The notes under the pieces are model-generated. The model searched no databases. It was not told where the DNA came from and saw only the letters and a program-made list of their open reading frames with translations. Shown in pieces: positions 1 to 10,469 of a DNA stretch of 64,000 nucleotides. The first letter of the stretch is position 1, and every line of letters begins with the position of its first letter. The stretch is from positions 11,284,001 through 11,348,000 of the forward strand of contig JBITNC010000002.1 in the NCBI GenBank assembly GCA_050084985.1, in the 5' to 3' direction. The translations under genes were made by a program, and so were the position numbers. This stretch comes from Nageia nagi (lineage: Eukaryota; Pinophyta).

Positions 1-199
1 TTTAAAATTGGGAAAATGAGGTCCCAAAGCTTGTATTTATAGCCAATTTGTCTCCCACCTTGCCCTAGTTGGCTAGGGTTTCTATCAAACCTCATCATAG
101 CCCACTATTTGGTCGACCTCGAGATGTGTGCCGATTCGGAAACTCATGCCAAGCCTCTTGTGTCCAGACGTTGGGGTCCAGAAGATCATCCAGGATCGA

Positions 200-1162
200 C
201 ACATGGAAAAAAAAAGATAGAAAGGTGACTTTTTAAACCATGTGCCAGCCCTAGGAGGGAGTATGCTCCCAACGTTGAGTCTTCTGGTCATGTGCTTGTT
301 TGCTTTGATCTTCCAACTCACCCATTAACCTGATTTCTCTCAATTTTTGGTCTTCTAGTCGGCTGAATTTATCAATTTTGATGCTTCATTTCAAACTAGG
401 CAACCTGTAGGCTTGGTGCATGCTTTCAAAAAGTCAAGATTGTGACTTTTTGAGGCATGCACCATGCTTGCCTGCCCCTAAAGCTTGGTTGCATGGTTCA
501 AAAAGACAAGATTTTGTCTTTTTGAAACATGCACTAGCCTCCTATTGGCCTATTTTGCGAATTTTGATCTTCAAATGCTCATGCCTTAGCCGAATTTTCA
601 TGCTTCTCGAATCCTAAAGGCGTCTTGGGCTTGGCACATGCCTCAAAAAGTCAAGAATTTGTCTTTTGAGGTCATGCACTAGCCCCCCTGTATATGCTTG
701 AGTTGGTCTTGAGTTCCACAGGTCCATGCCTTGTCAAATTTTCACTTTTTGTCAAACTGAAAGCCCTTCCAAGCTTGGCACATGGTTCAAAAAGAGAAGA
801 TTTTGTCTTTTTGAGGCATGCGCTAGCCTCTTGGGTGACTTAGATTCTTTTTCTGGCATCAAAACTTGCTCAACTTGTCCTCTTAGCCAAATCACATGGT
901 TCAAAGAGACAAGATTTTGTCTTTTTGAAGCATGCGCCAACCTCCTGGTGTCTTTGCCTTAGGATTATTGTGCCCTCTTCTCGTCCAGAATGCTTCCTGT
1001 CTCTAGCGCATGCTCAGGAAAGTCAAGGTTTTGTCTCCTGGAGGCATGTGCTAGGTTTGTAAGTGCACAAACTTCATCTTCAAACCTTCCCTCTTGCCTA
1101 GATGGCCCCTTGGCCCAGTCACATGGTTCAAAAAGACAAGATTCTATCTTTTTGAAGCATGC
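200..1162. repeat. Degenerate array of eight hairpin-forming units
   Basis: Eight units share a palindromic core of the form TTCAAAAAGACAA, short loop, TTGTCTTTTTGAA, flanked by CATG-containing arms. They lie near 200-246, 418-460, 491-532, 634-677, 778-822, 893-936, 1007-1050 and 1120-1162. The copy at 491-532 has a perfect 13-base stem with a 4-base loop; 418-460 has a perfect 11-base stem plus GCATGC arms. The last four units start about 114 bases apart, the two before about 144, so this is a decayed tandem array with the palindrome as its best-kept part. Short open frames over it exist only because the repeat is open on both strands. I do not recognise the family. Confidence 0.85.
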
Positions 1163-1880
1163 GCCAACCCTTGGGAATGCCTAGTTTGACTTGATCAGCT
1201 TCCGGCTTGTCTTGGACTTCCTAATTCACCTAGATTCGACTTTTACTCTTCTCGGACTTAGCCATTCTAAGGAATTTGCAATTTCTATTTTATCATGGCT
1301 AACTCTAATGAAGGGAGAGGCTATGAACTATGAGTAGTCCATGAATCAAGGTCTTGGTGACACAACATGGGGGGTGAAGACGACGACAAAACGAAGTATA
1401 TACAAAGGTGTGCTTGACGGTCCCCAAAATCACATGTATTTAAGTCACAACAGTGCCCTAACTCTAACGTTGGCATATTGAGGTGTTTGATGATTGTAAT
1501 TGCCCTTCTAGGCGAGACGGTGGTGCATACTTGTGTGTTTTGTTTTAATTGCACTTTAATTTGTATTTGGGATTCAACAGGACGACGGGATATGGGGGTA
1601 CGTTCCAAGGACATGCACAACAGGATATGTCTAAAATATAATAAATATATATATATAAATATTGTTTTTTTTTTATTTTTAAATATTTTTATGAATTTTT
1701 AATTAATCATTAAAATGCAAATGGTTTGAAATTAATAATTGAATCATAATGAAACCACAATCAACATGAAACAAAAAAATTGTTGTTATGAAATGAAAAT
1801 GTGTCCTTACTTCTATCTAAAGGTAGCCTTGGTTTTTAGTTTTTAGTTTTTTACTTGCAAGTATGTATAAAGTTGTTTTA
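1163..1880. other. No gene seen
   Basis: AT-rich sequence with a 99-codon minus-strand frame (1321-1620) that has no recognisable domain, splice context or repeat support. I see nothing that can be named here. Confidence 0.5.
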
Positions 1881-2132
1881 CTGTTCTTTTAGTTTTTAAC
1901 ATTTTATTTCTTACATGTTATTATGACAGTCACAAAACGGTAACAGTCTTCTACTAATCTTTTTTTACTGTAAAATACTAAAAGAACAGTAAAAAAATAG
2001 TAACAGCAAGACTATTGCTATTTTGGGACACTCTGCTTAGTAAAAATCTGTTGTTACTATTTTTTTACTAAAAAAAAACTAAAAGAATAATCAAAAAAAT
2101 AGTAACAGCAAGATTGTTACTATTTTATGACA
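1881..2132. repeat. MITE-like inverted and direct repeat cluster
   Basis: ACTGTTCTTTTAG at 1881-1893 is the exact inverse of CTAAAAGAACAGT at 1979-1991. A related segment of about 54 bases starting near 1977 is repeated near 2078. Each copy carries an internal palindrome; in the second it is ATAGTAACA, 7 bases, TGTTACTAT. There is no transposase. The arrangement suggests a small foldback or MITE-like element, but no target duplication was found. Confidence 0.55.
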
Positions 2133-2392
2133 GTTTGCTGACCAGCCGAAGACATAGCAATGACAGTTGCATAAACAAAATGAAAAGAAAAATACATTAC
2201 AATTTTGTGATAGTCTCGGGGACATCTAGGCATTTTGCAATGCTAGGGGAACACTTGCCTGTACCACAAAAAGGTGGGATATTTTGTGGGGGTAATGGGG
2301 GGAGTAGGGGTTATGGGAGGGCGACATTTCGTAACCATCCCCAAAATGTCCGATAATGTCCGGTACATGGGTTCTAGTGGCAGGTATGCATT
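2133..2392. other. Spacer before solo LTR; no gene seen
   Basis: Contains GGGGAACA-like G-rich stretches faintly reminiscent of 9830-9910 and 19890-20200. No coding content could be supported. Confidence 0.35.
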
Positions 2393-3658
2393 TGTAACAT
2401 CCCCTTTAACTAAAAATAAACAAATTTGGAATCCTAGAGACTCCCTTTTGTAAATATTTTATTTATTTATATATTTGTTGTTATTTACTTGGGATATAAA
2501 TATAATGGTCCGCTAGACCCACATTGTGAGCCTCAAGCTAGGATGTGTTATTTATGTCATTAATGCACTTAGAGATCCTAAAATGATTGTGGGAATCCCA
2601 AGACTTGTATAGCACCTAGATGACACTTGAGCATGGAAAATCAATTAATTGCCCCAATGTTGGATTTGGGAGCACTTGTATAAATGCGTCAGCCTTGGGA
2701 GACTTCTAGACCCCCACATTGGCCCATGATGACACCCCAGCACCCACGCATGACTCCTAGACCCACGTGGCACCTTGGACTCCCACATTGGCATGCGTGG
2801 TGCCTTGGACCTCCACGTTGATATTTATGGCCTCTAGGTACCCACGTTGGGCATGCTTGATCCCTAGGCACCCACATTGGAGATCTTGGGCCTCCAGGAG
2901 GTTAACGTTGAGATTGGAGAGGTTAGGGATGACTCCTAGGTGAGATCCAGATCCAGTGATGTGTTATATAAGGCAAAGGAGCCTCATTGCAGAGATAGAC
3001 TAGATTTGATATTGAAACCCCTTCTTCTACTCAAAGACTTGACGGCATCAAGCACCCTTGGGCATGTAGCACAAGGAGAGTCCAAGAGGCTTGGAACACC
3101 TTCTAACCAGCAGTTGAGGTGAATATTCGTGTTGTGAGGTTGCCCTACCCTGAGGCGTCCACAAGCGGTCTACACCTTTGAATCCATCAAGTGGCATTCC
3201 AGAATCACATTTGATCTCTTCACCGGGAGCTAGCCTATGAAAGAGCCCTTCAATGTGATATCCACAGATCTAGTAGAGTGTGGTTGTTCTATAGTGGTTT
3301 CAACAACGGTATCTATCTCTGCATAGTTGTGTGCCATAGTTGGCTCCTTGGAGACCAACATTGAGCCCTCTTGGGCCTGGTTTGTACTACATTTCTACAT
3401 TAATATAACCATGGCACATTAGATCCCATTATTTGTCTCCTGTTGTTGTGTGTTATGCATGTTCATGTTTCCTCGTATGCAACATTGAGCAATTTCAATG
3501 TATTTATGCTTGTTTGGTGAGTTGTTGGCATTCCTAGCTCAGTATTGTATGCATTTGATGCTCTAGATCACTTTGTGGCACGCCTAGGAGCATTGTTTGA
3601 TATTAATTTAATTTTTGCTTGGCTAATTTCCACCTTGAGTATAATTTGGGATTTTACA
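2393..3658 (+). mobile_element. Solo LTR, family L, with perfect TSD GCATT
   Basis: The unit starts TGTAACATCC and ends GGGATTTTACA. It is flanked by GCATT at 2388-2392 and 3659-3663. No internal retroelement sequence or second LTR adjoins it, so it is a solo LTR of 1266 bases. It is alignable by eye in inverse orientation with 8685-9826: both hold CCTAGGTGTTCC or CTAGAGACTCCC, then TTACTTGGGATA.AAATATAATGGTCC, then GTGGG.ATCCCAAG.CTTGTATAGCACC. The middle (2700-2890) is a degenerate minisatellite with recurring CCCACGTTGG-like ACGT cores. Confidence 0.9.
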
Positions 3659-3939
3659 GCATTCCCATGGAACATAGATGAAAACTCAAAAGTAAAGACT
3701 ATTTTTGTACAAATGTTTTCATTATAGAATGGATATAATGAAAATTGTATTTTTGTACCAATGATAATAAATAAGCACTATGGTTCATTTTTTAAATTTT
3801 ATATGTATTTTTAAATGTTGCACCCAAAAAAGTTCTCTCATACCATAACATCCAGGAATGGCGTCCCCCACCCCTGAACATCATTGCATCTGTCATGTAA
3901 CCTTGATTTATTTATGTCTACAAAATAAATCAGATTAAT
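3659..3939. other. No gene seen
   Basis: AT-rich spacer beginning with the right copy of the solo LTR target duplication. Nothing recognised. Confidence 0.4.
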
Positions 3940-4587
3940 GGTTTAAATACATTATAAAGATCTAGCGACTAGGATTTTGCAAATTCACAAGAGGAGATAC
4001 AACAAACTTATTTGAATAATAGGGGATTGAAAGCTTGTTGGTGGAAAATTTGTGTTCATGCAAGGTGAACCCTAGTCACTATCGATCCAGATATTTTTGG
4101 AGGACATGTTTCTAAAAAAGATAAATCTAAATATGAGCTTGCTGGAATTGATATGCAGACAATTTAGAACAACCTATTTCAATCGCAAGGGTTGTCGAGG
4201 CTGGGGACGGAAGAGTCGATGTTTTGAGCCTATAATGCTAGAGTGTTAGATGTTAAAGGCTTTGGTCCAAGAACACTAAGTGTTTTTGATTTAGATGCCC
4301 ATTCAACTTGTGCTTCGCTCATTCGACTATTTGGATTATCTTGATGATATTGCTACAAAAATGGAAGATGATCTTGCATTATTGTTTATTTCTTGTGATA
4401 AATCATGATGATGATTGCTTATGATTCTTCCATATTTGAAATGAGCACATGAAATTGCTTTATAAAGGATTCACAAATTTGATTTTAAGTTCATCTAAGT
4501 AGATCCAACTAAAGCCATGAGCATAAAGATAATGCTAAATTAGAGGAGCTAACTTAAGTTCTTTACAAAATAACCCCAAATGTGTTT
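3940..4587 (-). repeat. Left piece of an LTR-like repeat, shared with 14288-14971
   Basis: This resembles 14288-14971 across its length. Shared blocks include AGGATTTTG, AGAACAACCTA, GGGTTGTCGAG and GATGATGATTGCTTAT. It continues at 7829-7912 after interruption by the element at 4588-7828. Read on the minus strand the combined unit begins TGTAGACACTTG, preceded by a purine tract, as expected of a 3' LTR. The far boundary is not resolved, and LTR status is inferred. Confidence 0.5.
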
Positions 4588-4778
4588 TGTTAGAAATATT
4601 ATTACATCATGTCTCTCATGTAGTAGTTGTTATTTGTCTTATTACATCTTGTAATCTCCCAAGATATTTTGTTATGCCTACATGGGGATATTATGATCAC
4701 ATACAAACATCGCCATTACTTGTATAAGTACCATGCATTCTCAATACAATATCACTACAATATTCTAAAATCCTTATA
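4588..4778 (+). repeat. 5' LTR of the non-autonomous element
   Basis: Matches 7659-7828 with scattered substitutions and one 20-base length difference. Shared blocks include TATTATTACATCAT, TTGTTATTTGTCTT, TTTTGTTATGCCTACATGG and CTCAATACAATATCACTAC. Confidence 0.85.
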
Positions 4779-4789
4779 TGGTATCAGAG
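4779..4789 (+). promoter_or_regulatory. Primer binding site, tRNA-iMet type
   Basis: TGGTATCAGAG lies directly after the 5' LTR. It is a retroelement primer site, not a tRNA gene. Confidence 0.8.
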
Positions 4790-5001
4790 TGAGTTCTTTC
4801 TCTTTAAACCTGCACTCCTCAAATCTATTGAAGTAGATCTTGAGGGGATTGGCTCCCAGCCAATCTCCCCTCCCCCTTGTCATTTCTGCTATCTCCTTTC
4901 CATTCTGTTGGGTGATGGGTAAGCATCATGGGATGGATTGATTAGAGGCCTTTATTAATCAAAGTCAAATGAATAGCATCAAAGATCCAACAGGAATGCA
5001 A

Positions 5002-5314
5002 CTAGGTTACTGATCTTGAGGAAAGACTCCAAGCTATGTGTGTTGTGCAATGGAGTAAATCAAGTGACCAATAAACATTGCTCACATGGTTATGGACTTT
5101 TATGAACACCATGAGAAACCCCGCTAGGAAAATCACTATAATGAGTACACAATAGAAGCACCAGATTTTTTTCTCCTCAACATCAAGCCTCATTCCGCAA
5201 ACCACGAACATTAAGGTGAGGCACACCACGCATGGCAACCACCCAATGAGCAAGATCAAGGATTTCAAGTCGTTCCCATATAGGGCATAATAGATCTGAG
5301 TGAATATGGCCCCA
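5002..5314 (-). pseudogene. Captured exon fragment of a nodulin-like MFS transporter
   Basis: The minus-strand frame reads GAIFTQIYYALYGNDLKS followed by LILLIGWLP. This is a strong match to the conserved stretch of plant Nodulin-like (PF06813, NFD4-type) major-facilitator proteins, followed by hydrophobic segments. Upstream is a pyrimidine-rich tract and AAACAG at 5320-5315, an apparent 3' splice site with the exon starting TGGGGCC, so part of an intron was captured too. The fragment is antisense to the LTR element that contains it. It covers roughly 100 of the family's 550-plus residues and ends in a stop, so it is not a functional transporter. Recognition is from memory of the family. Confidence 0.8.
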
Positions 5315-6132
5315 CTGTTTACAAATAAAAATTGAGAGTGCAAATAAGTAAATAAGCAACTATCTACAAACTCAATATTATCTGTATTCTAGCTACGGAT
5401 AGCAATTTATTCTAGATAACAATAAACAAAATAACCAATTCAGAAATGTAATTGTAATTATATCAAACAAGACTGTGGTTTATATACTTACCTCACGAAA
5501 CGTACCTGACAATGAAAGATGAAGATGTTGGCGATGTACTGATGATGAACTGCCTCTCAAAAACGTAGTCACCTGTGAAGATGCAAAAAGAGGACCGCGG
5601 GCGGTCCGTTTCAGAGATAATAGAGCGCCGGCGGTGTTCCTGGTTCATAAGGGAGCGCCGGCGGCCTTCTTTTGATGATTTTTGATCTCTCAATCAAATC
5701 CAAAGCTTTAATACAGATGTCTCAGATAGCAGTGTGATATCAGAATAGATCGTAGATGTCAGGATAGCTCGCGAAAGGAAGCACACAAACCACAGCCTTG
5801 TAGGCGGTACCAAGAGACCTTAAGGGGTAGCCACTTACAAGACCATACGCGGGATCATGTGTATCCTTGTTGTTGTGGACTTATTATTAGATCCCTTATT
5901 TATATAGATAATAGATAATACCGCCCATAGGTCGGCGTGCATCCACATAAATAAGGTTAATTCACAAGATTTAATATAAACACATCAATAAACAAGATAA
6001 CCCATGCAATATTCAAGATAAACCATGCAATATTCAAGGTAAACCATACAATATTCATATTCAAGCCAAACATTGGTATTATCACTTTAATCCATTCAAG
6101 ACATATAGTTAGGCCAAGCATATTTCATTAAT

Positions 6133-6696
6133 TTATTGATTTAAAAACATAAATTCATTTTTATGTGTTAACACCCACTCAATCCAATGAAGTCCTTGAA
6201 CATCCCCATAACTACCTCCTTTCTTTAGGGGAAATTCTTGATGCAAGTAACCAACGCTCCTGTGTTGGTGAAGTTGTAAGAATTTCCATATCAACTTGTC
6301 TTGAGATCTACAATCATTATTCTCCCCAACGCCATCACTCTCGTCATTAAGGCCCTCAAGGACTGTAAGTGCAATTGTAAGGAGATTGATGAGGGTGAGG
6401 TCGAGATTCCAAAAGATTAATTGAAAATGGATCAGTATGGAATCAAGGTATGAGTCAACGATGCGTAGAGAATTTGAAGTTGGTTGTGTACCTGGCAGAC
6501 TTTGATAGAGCATATCGAAAGTCTCTACGACGTATGGCAATTGGAGCACGAGTCGATATCTTGCGCAATCGTATTCCATAGAATCTCCAATGTGACGAAC
6601 TACATCACCCAATACATAGGCAAGCTTGTAGCAAAGTCCACGTGAATGGATGACAAACAAAATCCATGTGGTGGACTCGTCGTCTATGGAGACCAT
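6133..6696 (-). CDS. Unidentified open frame of 187 codons inside the LTR element
   Basis: This is long for AT-rich noncoding DNA here and uninterrupted. The predicted protein is mixed hydrophobic and polar, with a leucine-rich stretch around residues 90-115 and an acidic patch after it. I recognise no domain, signal peptide or splice signals. It lies between the transporter fragment and the 3' LTR on the antisense strand, so it may be another captured fragment, but chance is not excluded. Confidence 0.25.
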   Translation of the reverse strand: MVSIDDESTTWILFVIHSRGLCYKLAYVLGDVVRHIGDSMEYDCARYRLVLQLPYVVETFDMLYQSLPGTQPTSNSLRIVDSYLDSILIHFQLIFWNLDLTLINLLTIALTVLEGLNDESDGVGENNDCRSQDKLIWKFLQLHQHRSVGYLHQEFPLKKGGSYGDVQGLHWIEWVLTHKNEFMFLNQ

Positions 6697-7649
6697 AAGA
6701 TTAACATGTCAGCAGTGAATAGATGAGCAACGAGTCTTGGTCCATTGTTACACGGTGGAGCGTGCTAATCAGTCAAGTCTTCTAAAACAATGGTAGCAAC
6801 CAACCAAACACAATATCCACCTTATGACATGGTAGTTATATGGAAGGGTTTGTTATATTTGTTGTTTGGAAATATTTTATTATTAGGAGTTGGGTATTTA
6901 TAATTTTTCAAAGTTCAAATAAATAGTAAATGAAATTTAATATTTAAAATTAAATGATAGATGTTTATTAAAAAAAAAAAAAAATGCAATGCATTATCGG
7001 TATTACTTGATACTTCTTAAGAGCAATTCACATCAAGGGGGAAGGATATATTCTTTCCTCATACAATGTGCACTTGACTTTGAAGATGCTTCGCATTATT
7101 CCAATCCTCTAAAAAGTGATGACCTGAAGGATGTTACAATGGTTGACCTATGAAGCATATAAATGATTCAAAGGCTCTGACCTACTATGAAAGGCAACCT
7201 AGAGACAATGACTTAGAAGAGGCGACCCAAAGGCTTTTACCTACTACAAATGGCAACCTAGAGGTTCTAACCTAGTCCCAAGGAAACCTTGAGACCACGA
7301 ACCAGAGGCAAAGACCCCACGGCAGCTCAAAACGGCTCTGACCTCGTGACACTACTCAAAGGTAGGCCAAGAGATGTCCTAAAAGGCACACTAAGTGATC
7401 AACCATTCAAATCAAGTGACAACTCCATTTGTTTAGCTTGGAAGATTTTCCACAAAGGCATTCATGAGTACAGCTTGTATTCAGCATCAATCCCTAATCA
7501 ACTTGGCAGTTATAGCAATTGGCACTCATCTATTTTGGTAACATAGGATGATGTCCATAAGGATACTCATTGACATCAACATCATGCATGCTTTGCCCAG
7601 ATCAAGGGATAGGGATCTCTCATTTATGACTTCAAGACAATGATGTAAT

Positions 7650-7656
7650 AAGGGGG
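7650..7656 (+). promoter_or_regulatory. Polypurine tract of the non-autonomous element
   Basis: AAGGGGG lies two bases before the TGTTAG start of the 3' LTR. Confidence 0.7.
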
Positions 7657-7658
7657 TA

Positions 7659-7828
7659 TGTTAGGAATATTATTACATCATTTCTCTCATGTATTACTTG
7701 TTATTTGTCTTGTTACATCTTGTGATCTCTCATGATGTTTTGTTATGCCTACATGGACATCTTCATTACTTGCATAAGTACTATGTATTCTCAATACAAT
7801 ATCACTACAGTATTATAAAATCCTTATA
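7659..7828 (+). repeat. 3' LTR of the non-autonomous element
   Basis: Direct repeat of 4588-4778. A block near the middle, ATGATCACATACAAAC in the 5' copy, is missing here. Confidence 0.85.
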
Positions 7829-7912
7829 CATTCAAAATTGACACTTTGCATAAATCAAATAAAATATTTAAATAGATACATTTCAAATAACCAAAATGCA
7901 AATTCAAGTGTC
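7829..7912 (-). repeat. Right piece of the interrupted LTR-like repeat
   Basis: Matches 14930-14971 (AAATGCAAAT, AAGTGTCTACA). Read on the minus strand it starts TGTAGACACTTG. The adjoining AAAAGGGGCAAAT (7913-7925 in complement) looks like a polypurine tract, which supports a minus-strand 3' LTR. Confidence 0.5.
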
Positions 7913-7925
7913 TACAATTTGCCCC

Positions 7926-8684
7926 TTTTGGAGATGTTGGGAGAGAGAATTGGACAACACATTCCCAAAATAAAAAGGATACTGAATTTTGATGAAGTCC
8001 TCCATTCTTGCCAATATGAGGATACTATAAAATAGATGTTATAAAAATTAAAAAAAAGTAACTTCAAAAAAACATGAAATTATCAAACTTGTCATGATAT
8101 GGCTAGAGACCTATCATTTCCCTAAAGGTTGAAACAAATAGGCAAGAGGTTGGGTGGACAAGCTCTTTACGAGGGAAACAAATACTATTTAATTGCCCCT
8201 ATTTCTTTGGGCTACCTATGAAGACTTGTTTTGGTACACAAAAAAATGTTTGAGACCTACAAAACAAATATTTTTTGGTAGAGTGTGGATGCCTATCTTC
8301 GATGGTCATGGGGGGCATGACAGTTCTTGATAATTATCAAGCATCCCCTTTTTTGTAGTAGAGATGAAGCATTTAATAGATAAACATAAAACATGGACAA
8401 AACTTGACAATCTTACAATGATAATCCAAAGAATGATAATTTCAAAACATGATAGTTGTAGAAATAATAATTGCAAAATATGATAATTTCATAACATGAT
8501 AATTTTCGAAATGGGATACATATTTTGGATGGATTATAGATGATCTTCAATTTTTTAAAACTTATGATATTAAAGACAAGCAAATCAAAGCACGTTAGGA
8601 TTCTAAGACTATGTCTGAGCATGATCGTTCTAAGAAACAATATTCGAGAATCCATTACGATAAACAAAACTGTTGTAATGATAA
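7926..8684. other. No gene seen
   Basis: AT-rich, possibly remnant retroelement interior on the minus strand. The short frame at 8413-8703 is low-complexity Ile/Phe-rich and is not credible as a gene. Confidence 0.4.
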
Positions 8685-9826
8685 TGTAGAATTTTAGTTT
8701 CAAACATGATCAATGCAAGAATGCATCATTGGGAATGATCTATTAAAAATAAATACTTTTCAGCATGCCACGAACTGATCTAGGACATCAAACATACACA
8801 AAAATGAGCTAGAAATTCCAACGACTCACTCTACAATCCAAATAACACCTTAATTGCCCAACGTCACACACAAGGAAGAAAGATTGCATCAAACACACCA
8901 AAATATGAGACACGAAATGGTAATCAAGTGCGCCACGGCTCAATTAATGATGGAATGATGAGTACAATACAATACTAGGCCCTCAAGGGCTCAACGTTGG
9001 CCTCCAAGGAGCTAAGTAGGGCACACTAGTGTACAGATATGAACTCTGATGCAAATATGTTGTAGAACAACCACACTCTACCAATTCCAAGTATCTTGGA
9101 CTCTCCCTGGTCTACACACCCAAGGGTGCTTAACGCCACCAAGACTTTAAAAGCTCTGAAGAGTCAAAAGGGTTTCAATATAAAAATCAACATATCTCTG
9201 CAATGATGCTCCAATGTCTTTTATAACATCCTTTGATCTGGATCTCACCTAGAAGTCATCATCCAATCTCTCCAATCCAACGTTAGCCTCCTAGAGGCTA
9301 CAAAATGCCCAATGTGGGTGCCAAGGGATCATGCATGCCCAACGTGGGTGTCTAGGGGTCATGCATGCCCAACGTGGGTGTCTAGGGGTCATGCATGCCT
9401 AACATAGGTGTCTCGCGATCATGCATGCCAACATGGGGCCTTGGTGTCATGCATGGGTGTCTTTGGTGTCATCATGGGCCAACATGGGGGTATAGGAGTC
9501 TCCTAAAGGCTTGCGCAAGTGTATAAGTGCTTCCCAGTCCAACGTTGGGGCTATAAGTGATTATGCATGCTTCTGTGCTATCCTAGGTGCTATACAAGAC
9601 TTGGGATCCCCACAATCAATATTTAAGATATTCAAGTGCACAAATAAATAATAATAACTCATCCTAAGCTTGGGTGGAAAACATCCCTCTTTGGGGCTCA
9701 CAATGTAGGTCCAATGGACCATTATATTTCTATCCCAAGTAACTAATAATGCAAAAACAAAATATTTACAAAGGGAACACCTAGGATCCCAAATTTACTT
9801 AATTTTGCTCAAAGAGGGATGTTACA
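8685..9826 (-). mobile_element. LTR of family L, minus orientation
   Basis: In complement it starts TGTAACATCC at 9826 and tracks the solo LTR at 2393-3658 through most of its length. The lower boundary near 8685 (TGTAGAATTTTAG) is inferred from alignment. I found no matching target duplication. Within 9300-9500 a 33-base minisatellite with CATGCATGCCCAACGTGGG repeats four to six times, a copy number different from the other members. Confidence 0.7.
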
Positions 9827-9829
9827 ACC

Positions 9830-10300
9830 TTTAGTTCCCTTTTTTGAGGAACAGTAGGGGTCATTCCCAGGAGTGCCCTAGTTAAGGGGAGGTTATTCCC
9901 TCCAAGATCACCTAAAATGAACACCAGAATGTTTTCGGGAATGAGAGGAAATGGTTGGTTGGTTGTCGACGGTTCCCAAGTACGTCAAGATGTGCCCCTT
10001 GGTTGTGCGTGGCCAACCAACATTAAAAAAAAAAAGGAAACTCAATCTTAATTTTTTTTTGTTTGTATGGAGGTGTGACCCACCAATGTCCTCAACCCCC
10101 CAAACCCTAAAAGTTACATATATGCATAAAAACACAAAAAGTTTTCATTTTATGCTCACACAAAAAGTTACAAGAACTAAGAAAAAGATGGCACTCAAGA
10201 GGAGACAAGCGGAAGCCAAGGAAGAAAGAGGAAGAAACAACAACAACAAAGGAAGAAGTAACAAGGGGTATTTCTTGTTTCACTATCCAATCTAGTAGTT
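9830..10300. repeat. Dispersed repeat related to 19890-20520
   Basis: GGAACA/GTTCCC-rich leader, then a segment GGTG.G..CCCAC.AATG followed by C-rich and AAACC.TAAAA blocks, recurs at 19890-20520. It precedes the hAT transposase remnant here, so it may be the 5' part of that transposon. Terminal inverted repeats were not located. Confidence 0.4.
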
Positions 10301-10469
10301 TGTTTATTCAAATTTCTTCCAATATGAGTGGTAGTGAGGGTTATAAGTCAAAAACTAAAATGGGAGGAGGAAGTGTCCAACAAACACAAACTTAAAACTT
10401 CCAAATAGGGCAACAATACCCCCAGTTTTGATTGGTCAGCTCCAATGTTGAAAAGCTTTGCTAGAGGAC

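Larger units (their letters stand above)
4588..7828 (+). mobile_element. Non-autonomous Ty1/copia-type LTR element carrying captured host sequence
   Basis: Direct terminal repeats of about 190 and 170 bases (4588-4778 and 7659-7828) both start TGTTAG and end TCCTTATA. The left repeat is followed at once by TGGTATCAGAG (4779-4789), the usual plant copia primer site complementary to initiator tRNA-Met. The right repeat is preceded by AAGGGGG (7650-7656), a polypurine tract. No gag, integrase or RT motif is visible in the 2.9-kb interior, which instead holds an antisense transporter fragment (5002-5314) and an unidentified ORF. I found no clear target duplication and the LTR ends are not a canonical CA. 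The element lies inside the repeat 3940-4587/7829-7912. Confidence 0.75.

Noticed and set aside
726-962. Overlapping open frames on both strands at 726-1184
   Set aside because: They read through the hairpin repeat units; the repeated peptide simply reflects the DNA repeat.
4779-4789. TGGTATCAGAG-type sequences here and at 55414 and 63861, considered as tRNA gene ends
   Set aside because: They abut LTRs and are primer binding sites. No tRNA cloverleaf was found in the window.
9300-9500. Repeat array with CATGCATGC motifs, first considered as a CRISPR or satellite array
   Set aside because: It is internal to an LTR and recurs with varying unit number in the other LTR copies.
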